Shown here in pieces: positions 53,376-61,748 of a stretch of DNA of 64,000 nt. The translations under genes were made by a program, and so were the position numbers. Under the pieces are notes generated by a model that saw only the letters and a list, made by a program, of their open reading frames with translations, had not been told where the DNA came from and did no database searches. How positions within the stretch are numbered: position 1 is the stretch's first letter; each line of letters opens with the position of its first letter. Origin of the DNA: Streptomyces katrae (GTDB taxonomy: Bacteria; Actinomycetota; Actinomycetes; Streptomycetales; Streptomycetaceae); contig NZ_JNZY01000020.1 in the NCBI RefSeq assembly GCF_000717655.1, positions 38,324-102,323 of the forward strand, given 5' to 3'.

Positions 53376-53951
53376 ATGACGACCGGCGTTCCCCTCTCGA
53401 CGGCTCCCCGGCGGCGCTCGCGCGCCCGCACGTTCCTCCCCTTGGCGGTCGCCGCCTGGCTGATCCTGGAGATCTGGCTGCTCAGCCTGGTCGCGGGCGC
53501 GGCCGGCGGGCTGACCGTCGCCGCGCTGCTCGCGGGTGGAATCGTGCTCGGCGTCGTGGTCATCAAGCGGGCGGGGCGGCGTGCCTTCAAAAACCTGACG
53601 ACCACCTTCCAGCAGGCTCAGCACGGCCAGCAGCCCACCCCGCAGCAGCCGGGCAGTGGCAACGGCCTCACGATGCTGGCCGGCCTGCTCCTGATCCTGC
53701 CGGGCCTCGTCTCCGACGTGGTCGGCCTGCTCTGCCTGCTCCCGCCCGTCCGGGCGTGGATCGGCCGCCGGGTCGCGGGCTCCCTGGAGCGCAAGATGGC
53801 CACGGGCCCGGCCGGCAGTTTCGGTGACGCCTTCCGGCAGGCCCGCATCCACTACCCCGACGGCAAGGTCGTCCAGGGCGAGGTCATCCGCGAGGACGAG
53901 CCCCGGCAGCCGGGCCCGGACGCCGGGTACCGGCCTCCGCTGGCGCCCTGA
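53376..53951 (+). CDS. fxsA: FxsA-family membrane protein
   Basis: This is a 191-residue membrane protein with three to four helices. The FxsA core (LLILPGLVSDVVGLLCLLPP) is unmistakable; the N-terminal helices and a C-terminal hydrophilic, disordered tail complete it. FxsA is named for suppression of F-plasmid exclusion of phage T7 in E. coli; its role in Streptomyces is unknown. It lies between ppm1 and rbpA and is convergent with rbpA across a strong terminator. Confidence 0.88.
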   Translation: MTTGVPLSTAPRRRSRARTFLPLAVAAWLILEIWLLSLVAGAAGGLTVAALLAGGIVLGVVVIKRAGRRAFKNLTTTFQQAQHGQQPTPQQPGSGNGLTMLAGLLLILPGLVSDVVGLLCLLPPVRAWIGRRVAGSLERKMATGPAGSFGDAFRQARIHYPDGKVVQGEVIREDEPRQPGPDAGYRPPLAP

Positions 53952-54002
53952 GCCCCTTAGGGCACAGGCCGTACCGGCGTCCGGCGCAGCCGGACCGCAA
54001 AC

Positions 54003-54057
54003 GAACGAAGCCGAGGGCCCCTGCCACAGTTCGTGGCAGGGGCCCTCGGCTTCGTTC
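54003..54057. terminator. Very long bidirectional hairpin
   Basis: Perfect 25-base arms (54003-54027 and 54033-54057) flank a five-base loop AGTTC, beginning GAACGAAGCC and ending GGCTTCGTTC. It lies between fxsA and convergent rbpA and should terminate both. Confidence 0.9.
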
Positions 54058-54071
54058 TCCGTGTCCGGCTG

Positions 54072-54446
54072 TCAGGCGGACTTGCGGCTGTCCCGCGGAT
54101 GCACGGCAATGTTCATGGCGCCGGAACGCAGGACCGCCAGCCTCTCGGCCAGCACCTCCTCCAGTTCCTCGCGGGTGCGCCGCTCCATGAGCATGTCCCA
54201 GTGCGTTCGCGCAGGCTTGCCCTTCTTCTCTTCGGGCCCGTCCCCGTCAACCAGGAGTGCCATGGCGCCGCACGCCTTGCACTCCCACTCCGGCGGAATC
54301 TCTGCCTCAACCGAGAACGGCATCTCAAATCGATGTCCGTTCTGGCATGCGTACTCCACCGCCTGGCGCGGGGCCAGATCGATGCCGCGGTCCGTCTCGT
54401 AGCTGGTAACCACGAGCCGCGTACCGCGGAGAGCTCGCTCACTCAT
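54072..54446 (-). CDS. rbpA: RNA polymerase-binding protein RbpA
   Basis: This is the 124-residue actinobacterial RbpA, which binds RNA polymerase and principal sigma HrdB and stabilises open complexes. Recognisable parts are the N-terminal RGTRLVVTSYETDRG, a zinc-ribbon-like core with CQNGH and ECKACGA, a basic linker (EEKKGKPARTHWDML) and the sigma-interaction helix RRTREELEEVLAERL. GGGAGG precedes the ATG at 54446. A SigR promoter (54508-54534) fits its known induction by thiol-oxidative stress. Confidence 0.96.
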   Translation of the reverse strand: MSERALRGTRLVVTSYETDRGIDLAPRQAVEYACQNGHRFEMPFSVEAEIPPEWECKACGAMALLVDGDGPEEKKGKPARTHWDMLMERRTREELEEVLAERLAVLRSGAMNIAVHPRDSRKSA

Positions 54447-54507
54447 GAATCGTGCCTCCCGGGCTTGTCGCCCACAGGACAGGTGTCGCTGTCGTCGTCA
54501 TCCGGTC

Positions 54508-54534
54508 AACGTCCGGTCGGCGGTATAGATTCCC
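54508..54534 (-). promoter_or_regulatory. SigR-type promoter of rbpA
   Basis: On the minus strand GGGAAT (54534-54529), an 18-base spacer and GTT (54510-54508) match the SigR consensus GGAAT-N18-GTT exactly, 61 bases upstream of the ATG. Disulfide-stress control of rbpA by SigR is established in S. coelicolor. Confidence 0.88.
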
Positions 54535-54769
54535 GCTCCGGGTGATGCGTCGCCCGTCGTGCCGCCCCTTGTTGTACCCACCAGTGCCCGTTTTGTCACA
54601 TCTGGCAGCAGATGTCACCCAACGTCTTCACTTCTTCAGCGCGCAGTAACGGTCCCGCTGGCAGGCCAAAGGCGTACACTACCGGCCCTTCGCTTCAACG
54701 TCGAAATCCGTTCGGAATTCGTATGAAGATCCGGGCCGGATCCGCTGCCGGAGCGCCCGCCGGATCCGC

Positions 54770-56152
54770 TCAGATCCGCTCGGGAACAGGATTCCCCGCC
54801 GCCTCCACCGCGCGCCGCACCGGCACCCGTGCCAGCAGCACGAAACCCAGTGCGAAGAACACCACCAACGAGATGATCGCGTCCCGGTAGCTGCCCGTGA
54901 CCTGGTACGTCAGGCCGAACACCAGCGGTCCGATCCAGCTCAGCCCGCGGTCGCTCATCTCGTACGCGGAGAAGTACTCGGCCTCCTTGCCCGCCGGCAC
55001 CAGGTGCGAGAACAGCGAGCGCGACAGCGCCTGGCTGCCGCCCAGCACCAGTCCGATCATCGAGGCGAGGGCGAAGAACCACACCGGCGTCCGGGCCGGC
55101 AGGAAGTACCCCGCCGCCAGCGTCAGCGCCCACGCCGCCAGCGAGCCGAGGATCGTCCGCTTCGCGCCGTAGATCACGGCCAGCCGACCCATGCCAAGGG
55201 CGCCCGCCACGGCCAGCACCTGCACCAGCAGCACCGCCGCGATCAGCGTGGACTGCTCGAGCTCGAGCTCCTGCTTGCCGTAGATCGAGGCCTGCGAGAT
55301 CACCGTCTGCACGCCGTCGTTGTAGATCAGATAGGCGAGCAGGAACGACAGGGTCAGCGGGTAGCGCCGCATGTCCTTCAGCGTGGCGACGAGCTGCTTC
55401 CAGCCACTCACCGCCGGTGCCGCCCCGGGCTCACGCACCACGGCGCGGTCCCGCAGCCGGCGCAGCGGGACGATCGCGAAGGCCCCCCACCACAGGCCCG
55501 CCGAGGCCAGGCAGATCCGTACCGCTTCGCCCTCGCTGAGCCCGAAGGAGTCGTGGCCCAGGTAGAGCACCAGGTTGACCACGAGCATCAGCGAGCCCGC
55601 CGTGTAGCCGAAGGCCCAGCCCCGCGAGGACACCGCGTCCCGCTCGTCCGGGGTGGAGATCTGCGGCAGGTAGGCGTTGTAGAGCACCATCGAGACCGAG
55701 AGCGCGGCGTTCGCCACGATCAACAGCAGCCCGCCCAGCAGGTAGCGCTCGCCGCCCAGGAAGAACATTCCGGCGGTGGCCGCGGCGCCCGTGTACGCCG
55801 CCACCGCGAGCAGCGGCTTCTTCCGGCCGGTCCGGTCGGCGACGGCCCCGACCAGCGGCATGAGCAGCAGGGCGAGGATCACCGACGCCGAGACCGAGTA
55901 GGCGAAGAACGACCCGACCCGCACCGGAATGCCCAACGGGTGCACGAACCCGGGGGTGCCCTGCGCCTTCGCGGCGGCCTCGGCCACCGAGGTCAGGTAG
56001 GGCCCGAGGAACACGGTCAGCACGCTCGCCGAGTACACCGAGACCGCGAAGTCGTAGAAGTACCAGCCCCGCTGCTCGCGCTTGCGCGCGGCCGCGCCGG
56101 CTCTGCCGTCCTCGGCCCCCGGTTCCGCTTCATCCATGGTCTGCGCACTCAT
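54770..56152 (-). CDS. UMF1 (Atg22-type) MFS transporter
   Basis: This is a 460-residue 12-helix transporter of the UMF1/Atg22-like branch of MFS. The signature WYFYDFAVSVYSA near residue 30, ADRTGRKKPLL after helix two, and the FGYTAGSLM and YFSAYEMSDRGLSWIGP segments late in the chain are typical. The substrate is not known; yeast Atg22 exports amino acids from the vacuole. The gene lies 67 bases downstream of the glycerophosphodiesterase gene on the same strand. Confidence 0.9.
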   Translation of the reverse strand: MSAQTMDEAEPGAEDGRAGAAARKREQRGWYFYDFAVSVYSASVLTVFLGPYLTSVAEAAAKAQGTPGFVHPLGIPVRVGSFFAYSVSASVILALLLMPLVGAVADRTGRKKPLLAVAAYTGAAATAGMFFLGGERYLLGGLLLIVANAALSVSMVLYNAYLPQISTPDERDAVSSRGWAFGYTAGSLMLVVNLVLYLGHDSFGLSEGEAVRICLASAGLWWGAFAIVPLRRLRDRAVVREPGAAPAVSGWKQLVATLKDMRRYPLTLSFLLAYLIYNDGVQTVISQASIYGKQELELEQSTLIAAVLLVQVLAVAGALGMGRLAVIYGAKRTILGSLAAWALTLAAGYFLPARTPVWFFALASMIGLVLGGSQALSRSLFSHLVPAGKEAEYFSAYEMSDRGLSWIGPLVFGLTYQVTGSYRDAIISLVVFFALGFVLLARVPVRRAVEAAGNPVPERI

Positions 56153-56219
56153 AGGTGCCCCCTCGCTGGTCCCCGTACCGCACGGCCCACCGGATCCGCA
56201 CGGCGGCCGTACGGGCCCG

Positions 56220-56990
56220 TCAGGCCCAGGCCCCGCGCCGGTCCAGCACCGTGCGCAAGATGTCGATCCGGTCGGTCATGATGCCATCGACTCCCAGGTC
56301 CAGGAGAGCCTCCATGCGTTCCGGTTCGTTCACGGTCCAGACGTGCACCTGGAGTCCCCGCTCGTGCGCCGCGCGCACGAACCGCCGGTCGACCACGCGG
56401 ACGCCCGCCTGCGTCTCCGGAACCTGCGCCGCCACCGCCCCGGCCCGCAGCGCCGCCGGGATCGCGTACGAGCGCAGCCGCAGCCCGAGCACCCCGCGCA
56501 CCCCGTACGAGGTCGCCAGCCGGGGTCCGGCGGTCTTCTGCGCGCGCGCCACCCGGCTCTCCGAGAAGGAGCCCACGCACACCCGGTCCCAGACGCCCGC
56601 CCGGGCGATCAGATTGACCAGCGGATGCAGGGCCGACTCGGACTTGATGTCGATGTTCCAGCGGGCGTCGGGGAACTCCTCCAGGAGCTCCTCGAACAGC
56701 GACAGCGGCTCGGTGCCCGCCACCCGGACCTCGCTGACCTTGCTCCAGGTCAGCTCGGCGATCCGGCCCTGCCCGTCGGTGACCCGGTCGAGCGTGGAGT
56801 CGTGGAACGCGACGAGCTTCCCGTCGGCGGTGGCATGCACATCCGTCTCGAAGTACCGGTAGCCCGCCTCGGCGGCCCGCCGGAAGGCCGCGGCGGTGTT
56901 CTCCAGCCCGTCCGCGGCACCTCCCCGATGCGCGAAGGGGATCGGAGCGGGGTGGTCCAGATACGGATGGCGAAGGCGTACGTGCGTCAC
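56220..56990 (-). CDS. Glycerophosphodiester phosphodiesterase
   Basis: This is a 256-residue cytoplasmic GDPD-type TIM-barrel enzyme. The catalytic HRG motif (His21, Arg22), ENT, ETDVH with Glu48 and Asp50, and FHDSTLDR with His63 are present. It hydrolyses glycerophosphodiesters to glycerol 3-phosphate. The GTG at 56990 is the most plausible start, because the barrel begins within 20 residues. A long upstream in-frame extension to 57968 is a shadow of the divergent MocR gene. Confidence 0.92.
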   Translation of the reverse strand: MTHVRLRHPYLDHPAPIPFAHRGGAADGLENTAAAFRRAAEAGYRYFETDVHATADGKLVAFHDSTLDRVTDGQGRIAELTWSKVSEVRVAGTEPLSLFEELLEEFPDARWNIDIKSESALHPLVNLIARAGVWDRVCVGSFSESRVARAQKTAGPRLATSYGVRGVLGLRLRSYAIPAALRAGAVAAQVPETQAGVRVVDRRFVRAAHERGLQVHVWTVNEPERMEALLDLGVDGIMTDRIDILRTVLDRRGAWA

Positions 56991-57173
56991 CCGCCGCAGT
57001 ATGCACGGTGTCACCGGTGGGGAGGGAGCGGCCGGATGGCTGCGTGGTGAACGCCGCACCGCTACTGGTCCGGGTGGACCGCGGCGTGACAGGCTGTGGG
57101 GGCGGAAGCAATCCAATACCGGCCGCGCCCGGGGTGCGGGCGGGGCCAATTCGATAAAGGTGGACCGGACAGC

Positions 57174-58676
57174 ATGGCAGAGTGGACCTCGGCGGTGGGT
57201 GCCGCACAGCTCGCCCGTCTCATCACCTCCCAGCAGGAGCGGCCCGGTGTCCCCGGGGCGCGGAAGCTGCCCGCCTACCGCAGCCTCGCCGACGGCATCC
57301 GGCTGCTCGTCCTCGAAGGCCGCGTCCCCGTCGCCGCCCGGCTGCCCGCCGAACGGGAGCTCGCCGTCTCCCTCTCCCTCTCCCGCACCACCGTCGCCGC
57401 CGCGTACGAGGCCCTGCGCGGGGAGGGCTTCCTGGAGTCCCGGCGCGGCGCCGGCAGCTGGACCTCCGTACCGGCCGGGAACCCGCTGCCCGCCCGGGGG
57501 CTGGAACCGCTGCCGCCCGAGTCCCTCGGCTCGATGATCGACCTCGGCTGCGCCGCGCTCCCGGCCCCCGAGCCCTGGCTCACCAAGGCCGTGCAGGGCG
57601 CCCTCGAAGAGCTCCCCCCGTACGCGCACACCCACGGGGACTACCCCGCCGGGCTGCCCGCCCTGCGGCGGATGCTCGCCGACCGCTACACCGAGCGCGG
57701 CATCCCCACGATGCCCGAGCAGATCATGGTCACCACCGGCGCGATGGGCGCCATCGACGCCATCTGCAGCCTCTTCGCCGGCCGCGGAGAGCGGATCGCC
57801 GTCGAATCCCCCTCCTACGCCAACATCCTCCAGCTCATGCGCGCCGCCGGCGTCCGGCTCGTGCCCGTCGCGATGGCCGACGGCCTGGCCGGCTGGGACA
57901 TGACCGTGTGGCGCCAGGTACTGCGCGACGCCGCGCCCCGCCTCGCCTATGTCGTCGCCGACTTCCACAACCCCACCGGCGCGCTGGCCTCGGACGAGCA
58001 GCGCCGCGCCATGGTGGAGGCCGCCCGCTCGGCCGGCACCGTACTCGTCGCCGACGAGACCATGGCCGAGCTCCAGCTGGACCCGGCGCTGGAGATGCCC
58101 CGCGCGGTCTGCTCCTTCGACCCGGCCGGCTCCACCGTGATCACCGTCGGCTCCGCCAGCAAGGCCTTCTGGGCCGGCATGCGGATCGGCTGGGTCCGCG
58201 CGGCGCCCGACGTCATCCGCAGCCTGGTCGCGGCGCGCGCGTACGCCGACCTCGGCACACCGGTGCTCGAGCAGCTCGCGGTCAACTGGCTGATGCGGAC
58301 CGGCGGCTGGGCGGAGGCCGTGGAGATCCGCCGCGACCAGGCCCGCGAGAACCGGGACGCGCTCGTCTCCGCGGTGCGCCGGGAGCTGCCCGACTGGGAG
58401 TTCGAGGTGCCGCAGGGCGGGCTGACCCTGTGGGCCCGCGCCGGCGGCCTGTCCGGCTCCCGGCTGGCCGAGGTGGGGGAGCGGGTCGGCGTACGGGTCC
58501 CCTCGGGGCCGCGGTTCGGCGTCGACGGGGCCTTCGAGGGCTATGTCCGGCTGCCGTTCACCGTCGGCGGGCCGGTGGCCGAGGAGGCCGCGGTCCGCCT
58601 CGCGGCGGCCGCCCGCCTGGTGGGCACGGGCGCGGGCGGCAGCGGCGCCGAACCCCCGCGCACGTTCGTCGCGTAG
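57174..58676 (+). CDS. MocR-type regulator (GntR HTH fused to aminotransferase)
   Basis: This is a 500-residue PLP-dependent regulator. An N-terminal GntR winged helix (about 30-105; LPAERELAVSLSLSRTTVAA) is fused to a fold-type I aminotransferase domain (about 125-490) with the PLP lysine in TVGSASKAFWAGMRIGW. MocR proteins regulate cofactor or aminotransferase genes using PLP as effector. Its target is not visible; the divergent GDPD gene is 183 bases away. Confidence 0.92.
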   Translation: MAEWTSAVGAAQLARLITSQQERPGVPGARKLPAYRSLADGIRLLVLEGRVPVAARLPAERELAVSLSLSRTTVAAAYEALRGEGFLESRRGAGSWTSVPAGNPLPARGLEPLPPESLGSMIDLGCAALPAPEPWLTKAVQGALEELPPYAHTHGDYPAGLPALRRMLADRYTERGIPTMPEQIMVTTGAMGAIDAICSLFAGRGERIAVESPSYANILQLMRAAGVRLVPVAMADGLAGWDMTVWRQVLRDAAPRLAYVVADFHNPTGALASDEQRRAMVEAARSAGTVLVADETMAELQLDPALEMPRAVCSFDPAGSTVITVGSASKAFWAGMRIGWVRAAPDVIRSLVAARAYADLGTPVLEQLAVNWLMRTGGWAEAVEIRRDQARENRDALVSAVRRELPDWEFEVPQGGLTLWARAGGLSGSRLAEVGERVGVRVPSGPRFGVDGAFEGYVRLPFTVGGPVAEEAAVRLAAAARLVGTGAGGSGAEPPRTFVA

Positions 58677-58710
58677 GACCCGGGGGACGGCGGGCGCAGC
58701 GGTTCAGGGC

Positions 58711-60378
58711 TCAGGGGCCGACGGGCCAGGGGCCGCGGGCCGGCGGGGCCTCGGCCGGGGCCTCCTCGACCGCCTCGGCGTCGGCCGACGGGTCCTGCGC
58801 CCGGGCCGGCGACTGGACGATGTGCAGCGGCTTCGACAGCGTCACGCGGCCCGGCCCGCCCGGGGCCGGCAACTGCCGGCCGGGCAGCAGCTCCTGCACC
58901 GCATGCCGGTGCGCCGGGTGCGTGGCGTCGTCGTACGGGTCCGGCGTGGCGGGCACCTGCAAGCGGTGCACGGGACCCGCGCCGAGCCGCGCGTACCCGC
59001 GCCCCGGCGGCACCTGGGCCGTCGGAGTGGTGTGCGGCGGCAGTCCCAGTACGTCGGTGATCTGCTGGATCGCGGCGGCCCCGAGCACGACCCGGGCCCG
59101 GGTGTGCTGCCAGACGGCGTCGTTCAGCAGCTCCAGTTGGTCGAACTGCTCGGCCACCACGACCGTGATGTGCGCGGTGCGCCCGTGCCGCAGCGGCACC
59201 TGGAGCCGGGCGAGGGGGTCGGGGCTCCCGTCGGCCGCCGCGAGGTGCGCGAGCACGCTGGGCCGGTCCAGCAGGATCCACAGCGGCCGCCGGGTGTCCT
59301 CGGGCGCGGGGCGGCCGGCCTCGCGGGCCCGGTGAGCGGCGATCAGCCGCCGTTCGGTCTCGCGTGCGGCCCACTCCAGGGTGGCCAGCGCCCCGGCCGG
59401 ACCGCACTCCACGGCCAGCACGCCCGTCCGCCCGGACAGGCAGGAGAACTCCCCGCTGCCGCCGCCCTCGACGACCAGCACCTCGCCCCCGTGCTGCAGG
59501 GCCTGCAGGGCGATCGAGCGCAGCAGGGTCGAGGTGCCGCTGCCGGGCTGGCCGACGGCCAGCAGGTGCGGCTCGGTGGAGCGGGGGCCGGTGCGCCAGA
59601 TCACCGGCGGCACGTCGCGCGGCTCGTCGTCCTCCAGGACCGGCAGGGTGCGCTGCACGCTGCCGGCGTCGGTGAAGCCGAGCACGGTCTCGCCGGGAGA
59701 GGTGATGAACGGCTGGGCGGCGATGCCCGTCGGCAGCGCCGTGAGCACCGTCAGGTCGAGCTGGTTGCCCTCCTCGTCCCAGTCGAAGAGGTACTCCCGG
59801 CCGCGCCCGGACTTGGCGTGCAGCAAGGCCTCGATCCGGGCCCGCGAGGCGGCCTCGCCGTCGGTGAAGTAGGCGGGGTAGCGGATCCGGAGCCGGGTGA
59901 TGCGGCCCGCGTCGTCGAAGGCGTAGTCGCTGAACGCCTTGTCCCACTCGCCGCCGTGGGCGAAGAGCGGGCTCGGGTCCTCTGGGGTGGAGAAGTACGG
60001 CACGAGCGCCTCGTAGAGGGACCCGAGCCGTTCGGTCTCGGCGTCGCTGGGCCCGGTCTTCACCGGCGTCCGGTCGCGCCCCTGCCAGGCCGCCGCCGCC
60101 ATCAGGGTGATCAGGGCGGCGAGGGGCCCGTACGGGACGAGCGCGACCACGAGGACGCAGGCGGCTCCCAGGAACAGCGCGGGACCACGCTTGTCCCCGG
60201 GGGTCTGCGTCCACTTGCGCCGCCCGGCCGAGGCCAGGACGCGCAGGCCGCGCCCGATGACGAGGAGCGGATGGAGGACGTCCGTGGCACTGTCGGCGGC
60301 CGTGCGAGCAAGGTCGCGGCCCCGGGCCAGCGACGTGGTGCCGCTGCTGAGGATGCGGGGGAGTGGGCGCCGGGCCAC
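58711..60378 (-). CDS. FtsK/SpoIIIE-like membrane ATPase with degenerate Walker A
   Basis: This is a 555-residue protein. Two N-terminal membrane helices (about 66-98) precede a cytoplasmic FtsK/TraB-like P-loop domain. The Walker A reads GQPGSGTST (276-284), in which the invariant Lys is Thr, so ATP hydrolysis may be lost. A Walker B-like LWILLDRP lies near 345. The C-terminus is Pro/Ala-rich. AGGAG precedes the GTG at 60378. A 64-residue membrane protein gene lies immediately upstream. Its role (perhaps DNA or conjugal transport, or a scaffold) is inferred from the fold alone. Confidence 0.8.
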   Translation of the reverse strand: MARRPLPRILSSGTTSLARGRDLARTAADSATDVLHPLLVIGRGLRVLASAGRRKWTQTPGDKRGPALFLGAACVLVVALVPYGPLAALITLMAAAAWQGRDRTPVKTGPSDAETERLGSLYEALVPYFSTPEDPSPLFAHGGEWDKAFSDYAFDDAGRITRLRIRYPAYFTDGEAASRARIEALLHAKSGRGREYLFDWDEEGNQLDLTVLTALPTGIAAQPFITSPGETVLGFTDAGSVQRTLPVLEDDEPRDVPPVIWRTGPRSTEPHLLAVGQPGSGTSTLLRSIALQALQHGGEVLVVEGGGSGEFSCLSGRTGVLAVECGPAGALATLEWAARETERRLIAAHRAREAGRPAPEDTRRPLWILLDRPSVLAHLAAADGSPDPLARLQVPLRHGRTAHITVVVAEQFDQLELLNDAVWQHTRARVVLGAAAIQQITDVLGLPPHTTPTAQVPPGRGYARLGAGPVHRLQVPATPDPYDDATHPAHRHAVQELLPGRQLPAPGGPGRVTLSKPLHIVQSPARAQDPSADAEAVEEAPAEAPPARGPWPVGP

Positions 60379-60454
60379 GGGCGTCTCCTGGAGTTGGGGT
60401 GGAGCGGGACGGTGTGGTCGGGGGCGGGGAGGGCCTGATCCGCCGGGCAACCCG

Positions 60455-60649
60455 CTACAGCTTGATCCCGCCGAGCAGGCTCGCGAGGCTCGCGGTGCTC
60501 GCCGTGATGCTCGGCGCGATGGCGGAGCCGGCGAGGAAGAAGCCGAACAGCGCACAGACGAACGCGTGGGACAGCTTCATCCCGTCCTTCTTGAAGAAGA
60601 GGAAGGCGATGATGCCGAGCAGGACGACGCCTGAGATGGACAGGATCAT
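60455..60649 (-). CDS. Small membrane protein (64 aa)
   Basis: This is a 64-residue protein with two helices: ISGVVLLGIIAFLFF (4-19), then a KKDG turn, then HAFVCALFGFFLAGSAIAP (about 28-46). It starts at 60649 with AGGAG upstream and is 76 bases from the FtsK-like gene, so it is likely its co-expressed partner. Similar small proteins accompany this FtsK-like gene in other Streptomyces by my recollection. No function is known. Confidence 0.75.
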   Translation of the reverse strand: MILSISGVVLLGIIAFLFFKKDGMKLSHAFVCALFGFFLAGSAIAPSITASTASLASLLGGIKL

Positions 60650-60982
60650 GAGAGGTTCTCCTGGTGGGTGGGGACAGTCACCATCAGTTGTTCCAGGCTC
60701 ACAGGAAGTATCAATGCGATAAAAGGTGCATACGGGTGAACGTGGGCTTTTTTCACTTGACCGGCGCAGCCCGGCTGGCGCGTCCGGCGCCGAGCAGGGC
60801 CAACCGGCCCGGCCCGGCCCCCACCAGCGCCAACGGGGATCCTTGCCTCAGGTCCGGCCCCCGTATGTGCAGGTCCGGGCGCTACTCTGGCGATTCACCC
60901 GTACGGCCGCAGCGCCGTACGCCCCCCTGCCCGCCGGCCTGGGGAACCACATGCCGACAGCGAGTGAAAGGCGGTACGACAG
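60650..60982. other. Divergent non-coding region
   Basis: These 333 bases separate the small membrane protein gene (minus) from the ankyrin gene (plus). A run of T (60750-60755) and AT-rich stretch around 60715-60760 are the likely promoter zone for the minus-strand genes. No gene is supported. Confidence 0.45.
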
Positions 60983-61405
60983 ATGAGCGAGCACGAGCCC
61001 ACCGAGGGCGGCTCCCAGGGCGCTCCCGACGAGGACGTCATCGAACTGGCCACCAAGATCTTCGACCTCGCCCGCCAGGGCGAGACCGAGACGCTCACCG
61101 CGTACCTCGACGCCGGAGTCCCGGCCAACCTCACCAACGACCGCGGTGACACCCTCGTCATGCTGGCCGCGTACCACGGCCACGCCGCCACCGTCACGGC
61201 CCTGCTGGCCCGCGGCGCCGAGGCCGACCGCGCCAACGACCGGGGCCAGACCCCGCTCGCCGGCGCCGTCTTCAAGGGCGAGGAAGCCGTCATCCGCGCC
61301 CTGCTCGCCGGAGGCGCAGACCCGACGGCCGGAACCCCCTCCGCCCTGGACACCGCCCGCATGTTCGCCAAGGCGGACCTGCTGGAACTCTTCGGAGCCA
61401 ACTAG
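60983..61405 (+). CDS. Ankyrin-repeat protein
   Basis: This is a 140-residue soluble protein. An N-terminal acidic helix (1-40) is followed by two to three ankyrin repeats: DRGDTLVMLAAYHGHAATV, DRGQTPLAGAVFKGEEAVI and a partial third. Ankyrin repeats mediate protein contacts; no partner is identified. The start has GAAAGG upstream. The gene stands alone. Confidence 0.85.
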   Translation: MSEHEPTEGGSQGAPDEDVIELATKIFDLARQGETETLTAYLDAGVPANLTNDRGDTLVMLAAYHGHAATVTALLARGAEADRANDRGQTPLAGAVFKGEEAVIRALLAGGADPTAGTPSALDTARMFAKADLLELFGAN

Positions 61406-61748
61406 TCCGTTTTTGCCCGTGACCTGGCACGGTCCGACCGGTCCCCCACCTCACGGGTTGATCACGGCGGCCGTAAATGTGGTCGCGGCGCACAAACCGG
61501 CTGGGTCATCATGGCGTCGGATTCGATTTGCGAACACGGCGGACGGGCAGGAGCGGGCAGGACACGAAGGGTGTCCGTACCCACCCCCTGCGCAGACCGG
61601 CCGTCCTGGTCGCGAAGCACCGACGAGAGTGAGAAGGCAATGGTCTACATCGAGCGGAACATGACGGCGAACGTCCTCACATGCTGTTACGCGGCCCTGT
61701 GAATCCCGATTCCCGGTTGCGTCCCCAGCTTGATTTGAGGCCATTCCC
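61406..61748. other. Leader region with a small Cys-Cys open frame
   Basis: A 343-base gap before the HEAT-repeat gene. It contains the short open frame at 61640-61702 and otherwise shows no gene. A promoter is expected in 61450-61640. Confidence 0.4.
61640..61702 (+). CDS. Possible leader peptide (20 aa, two adjacent Cys)
   Basis: A 20-codon open frame, MVYIERNMTA then NVLTCCYAAL, with AAGG ahead of the ATG, ends 46 bases before the HEAT-repeat gene. Adjacent Cys codons near the end recall attenuator leader peptides for cysteine supply in actinobacteria, but the downstream gene is not a known sulfur gene. An internal ATG at 61661 is possible. Real translation is unproven. Confidence 0.4.
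   Translation: MVYIERNMTANVLTCCYAAL

Noticed and set aside
58543..60438. A 631-codon plus-strand open frame
   Set aside because: Mirror of the FtsK-like gene; no domain features.
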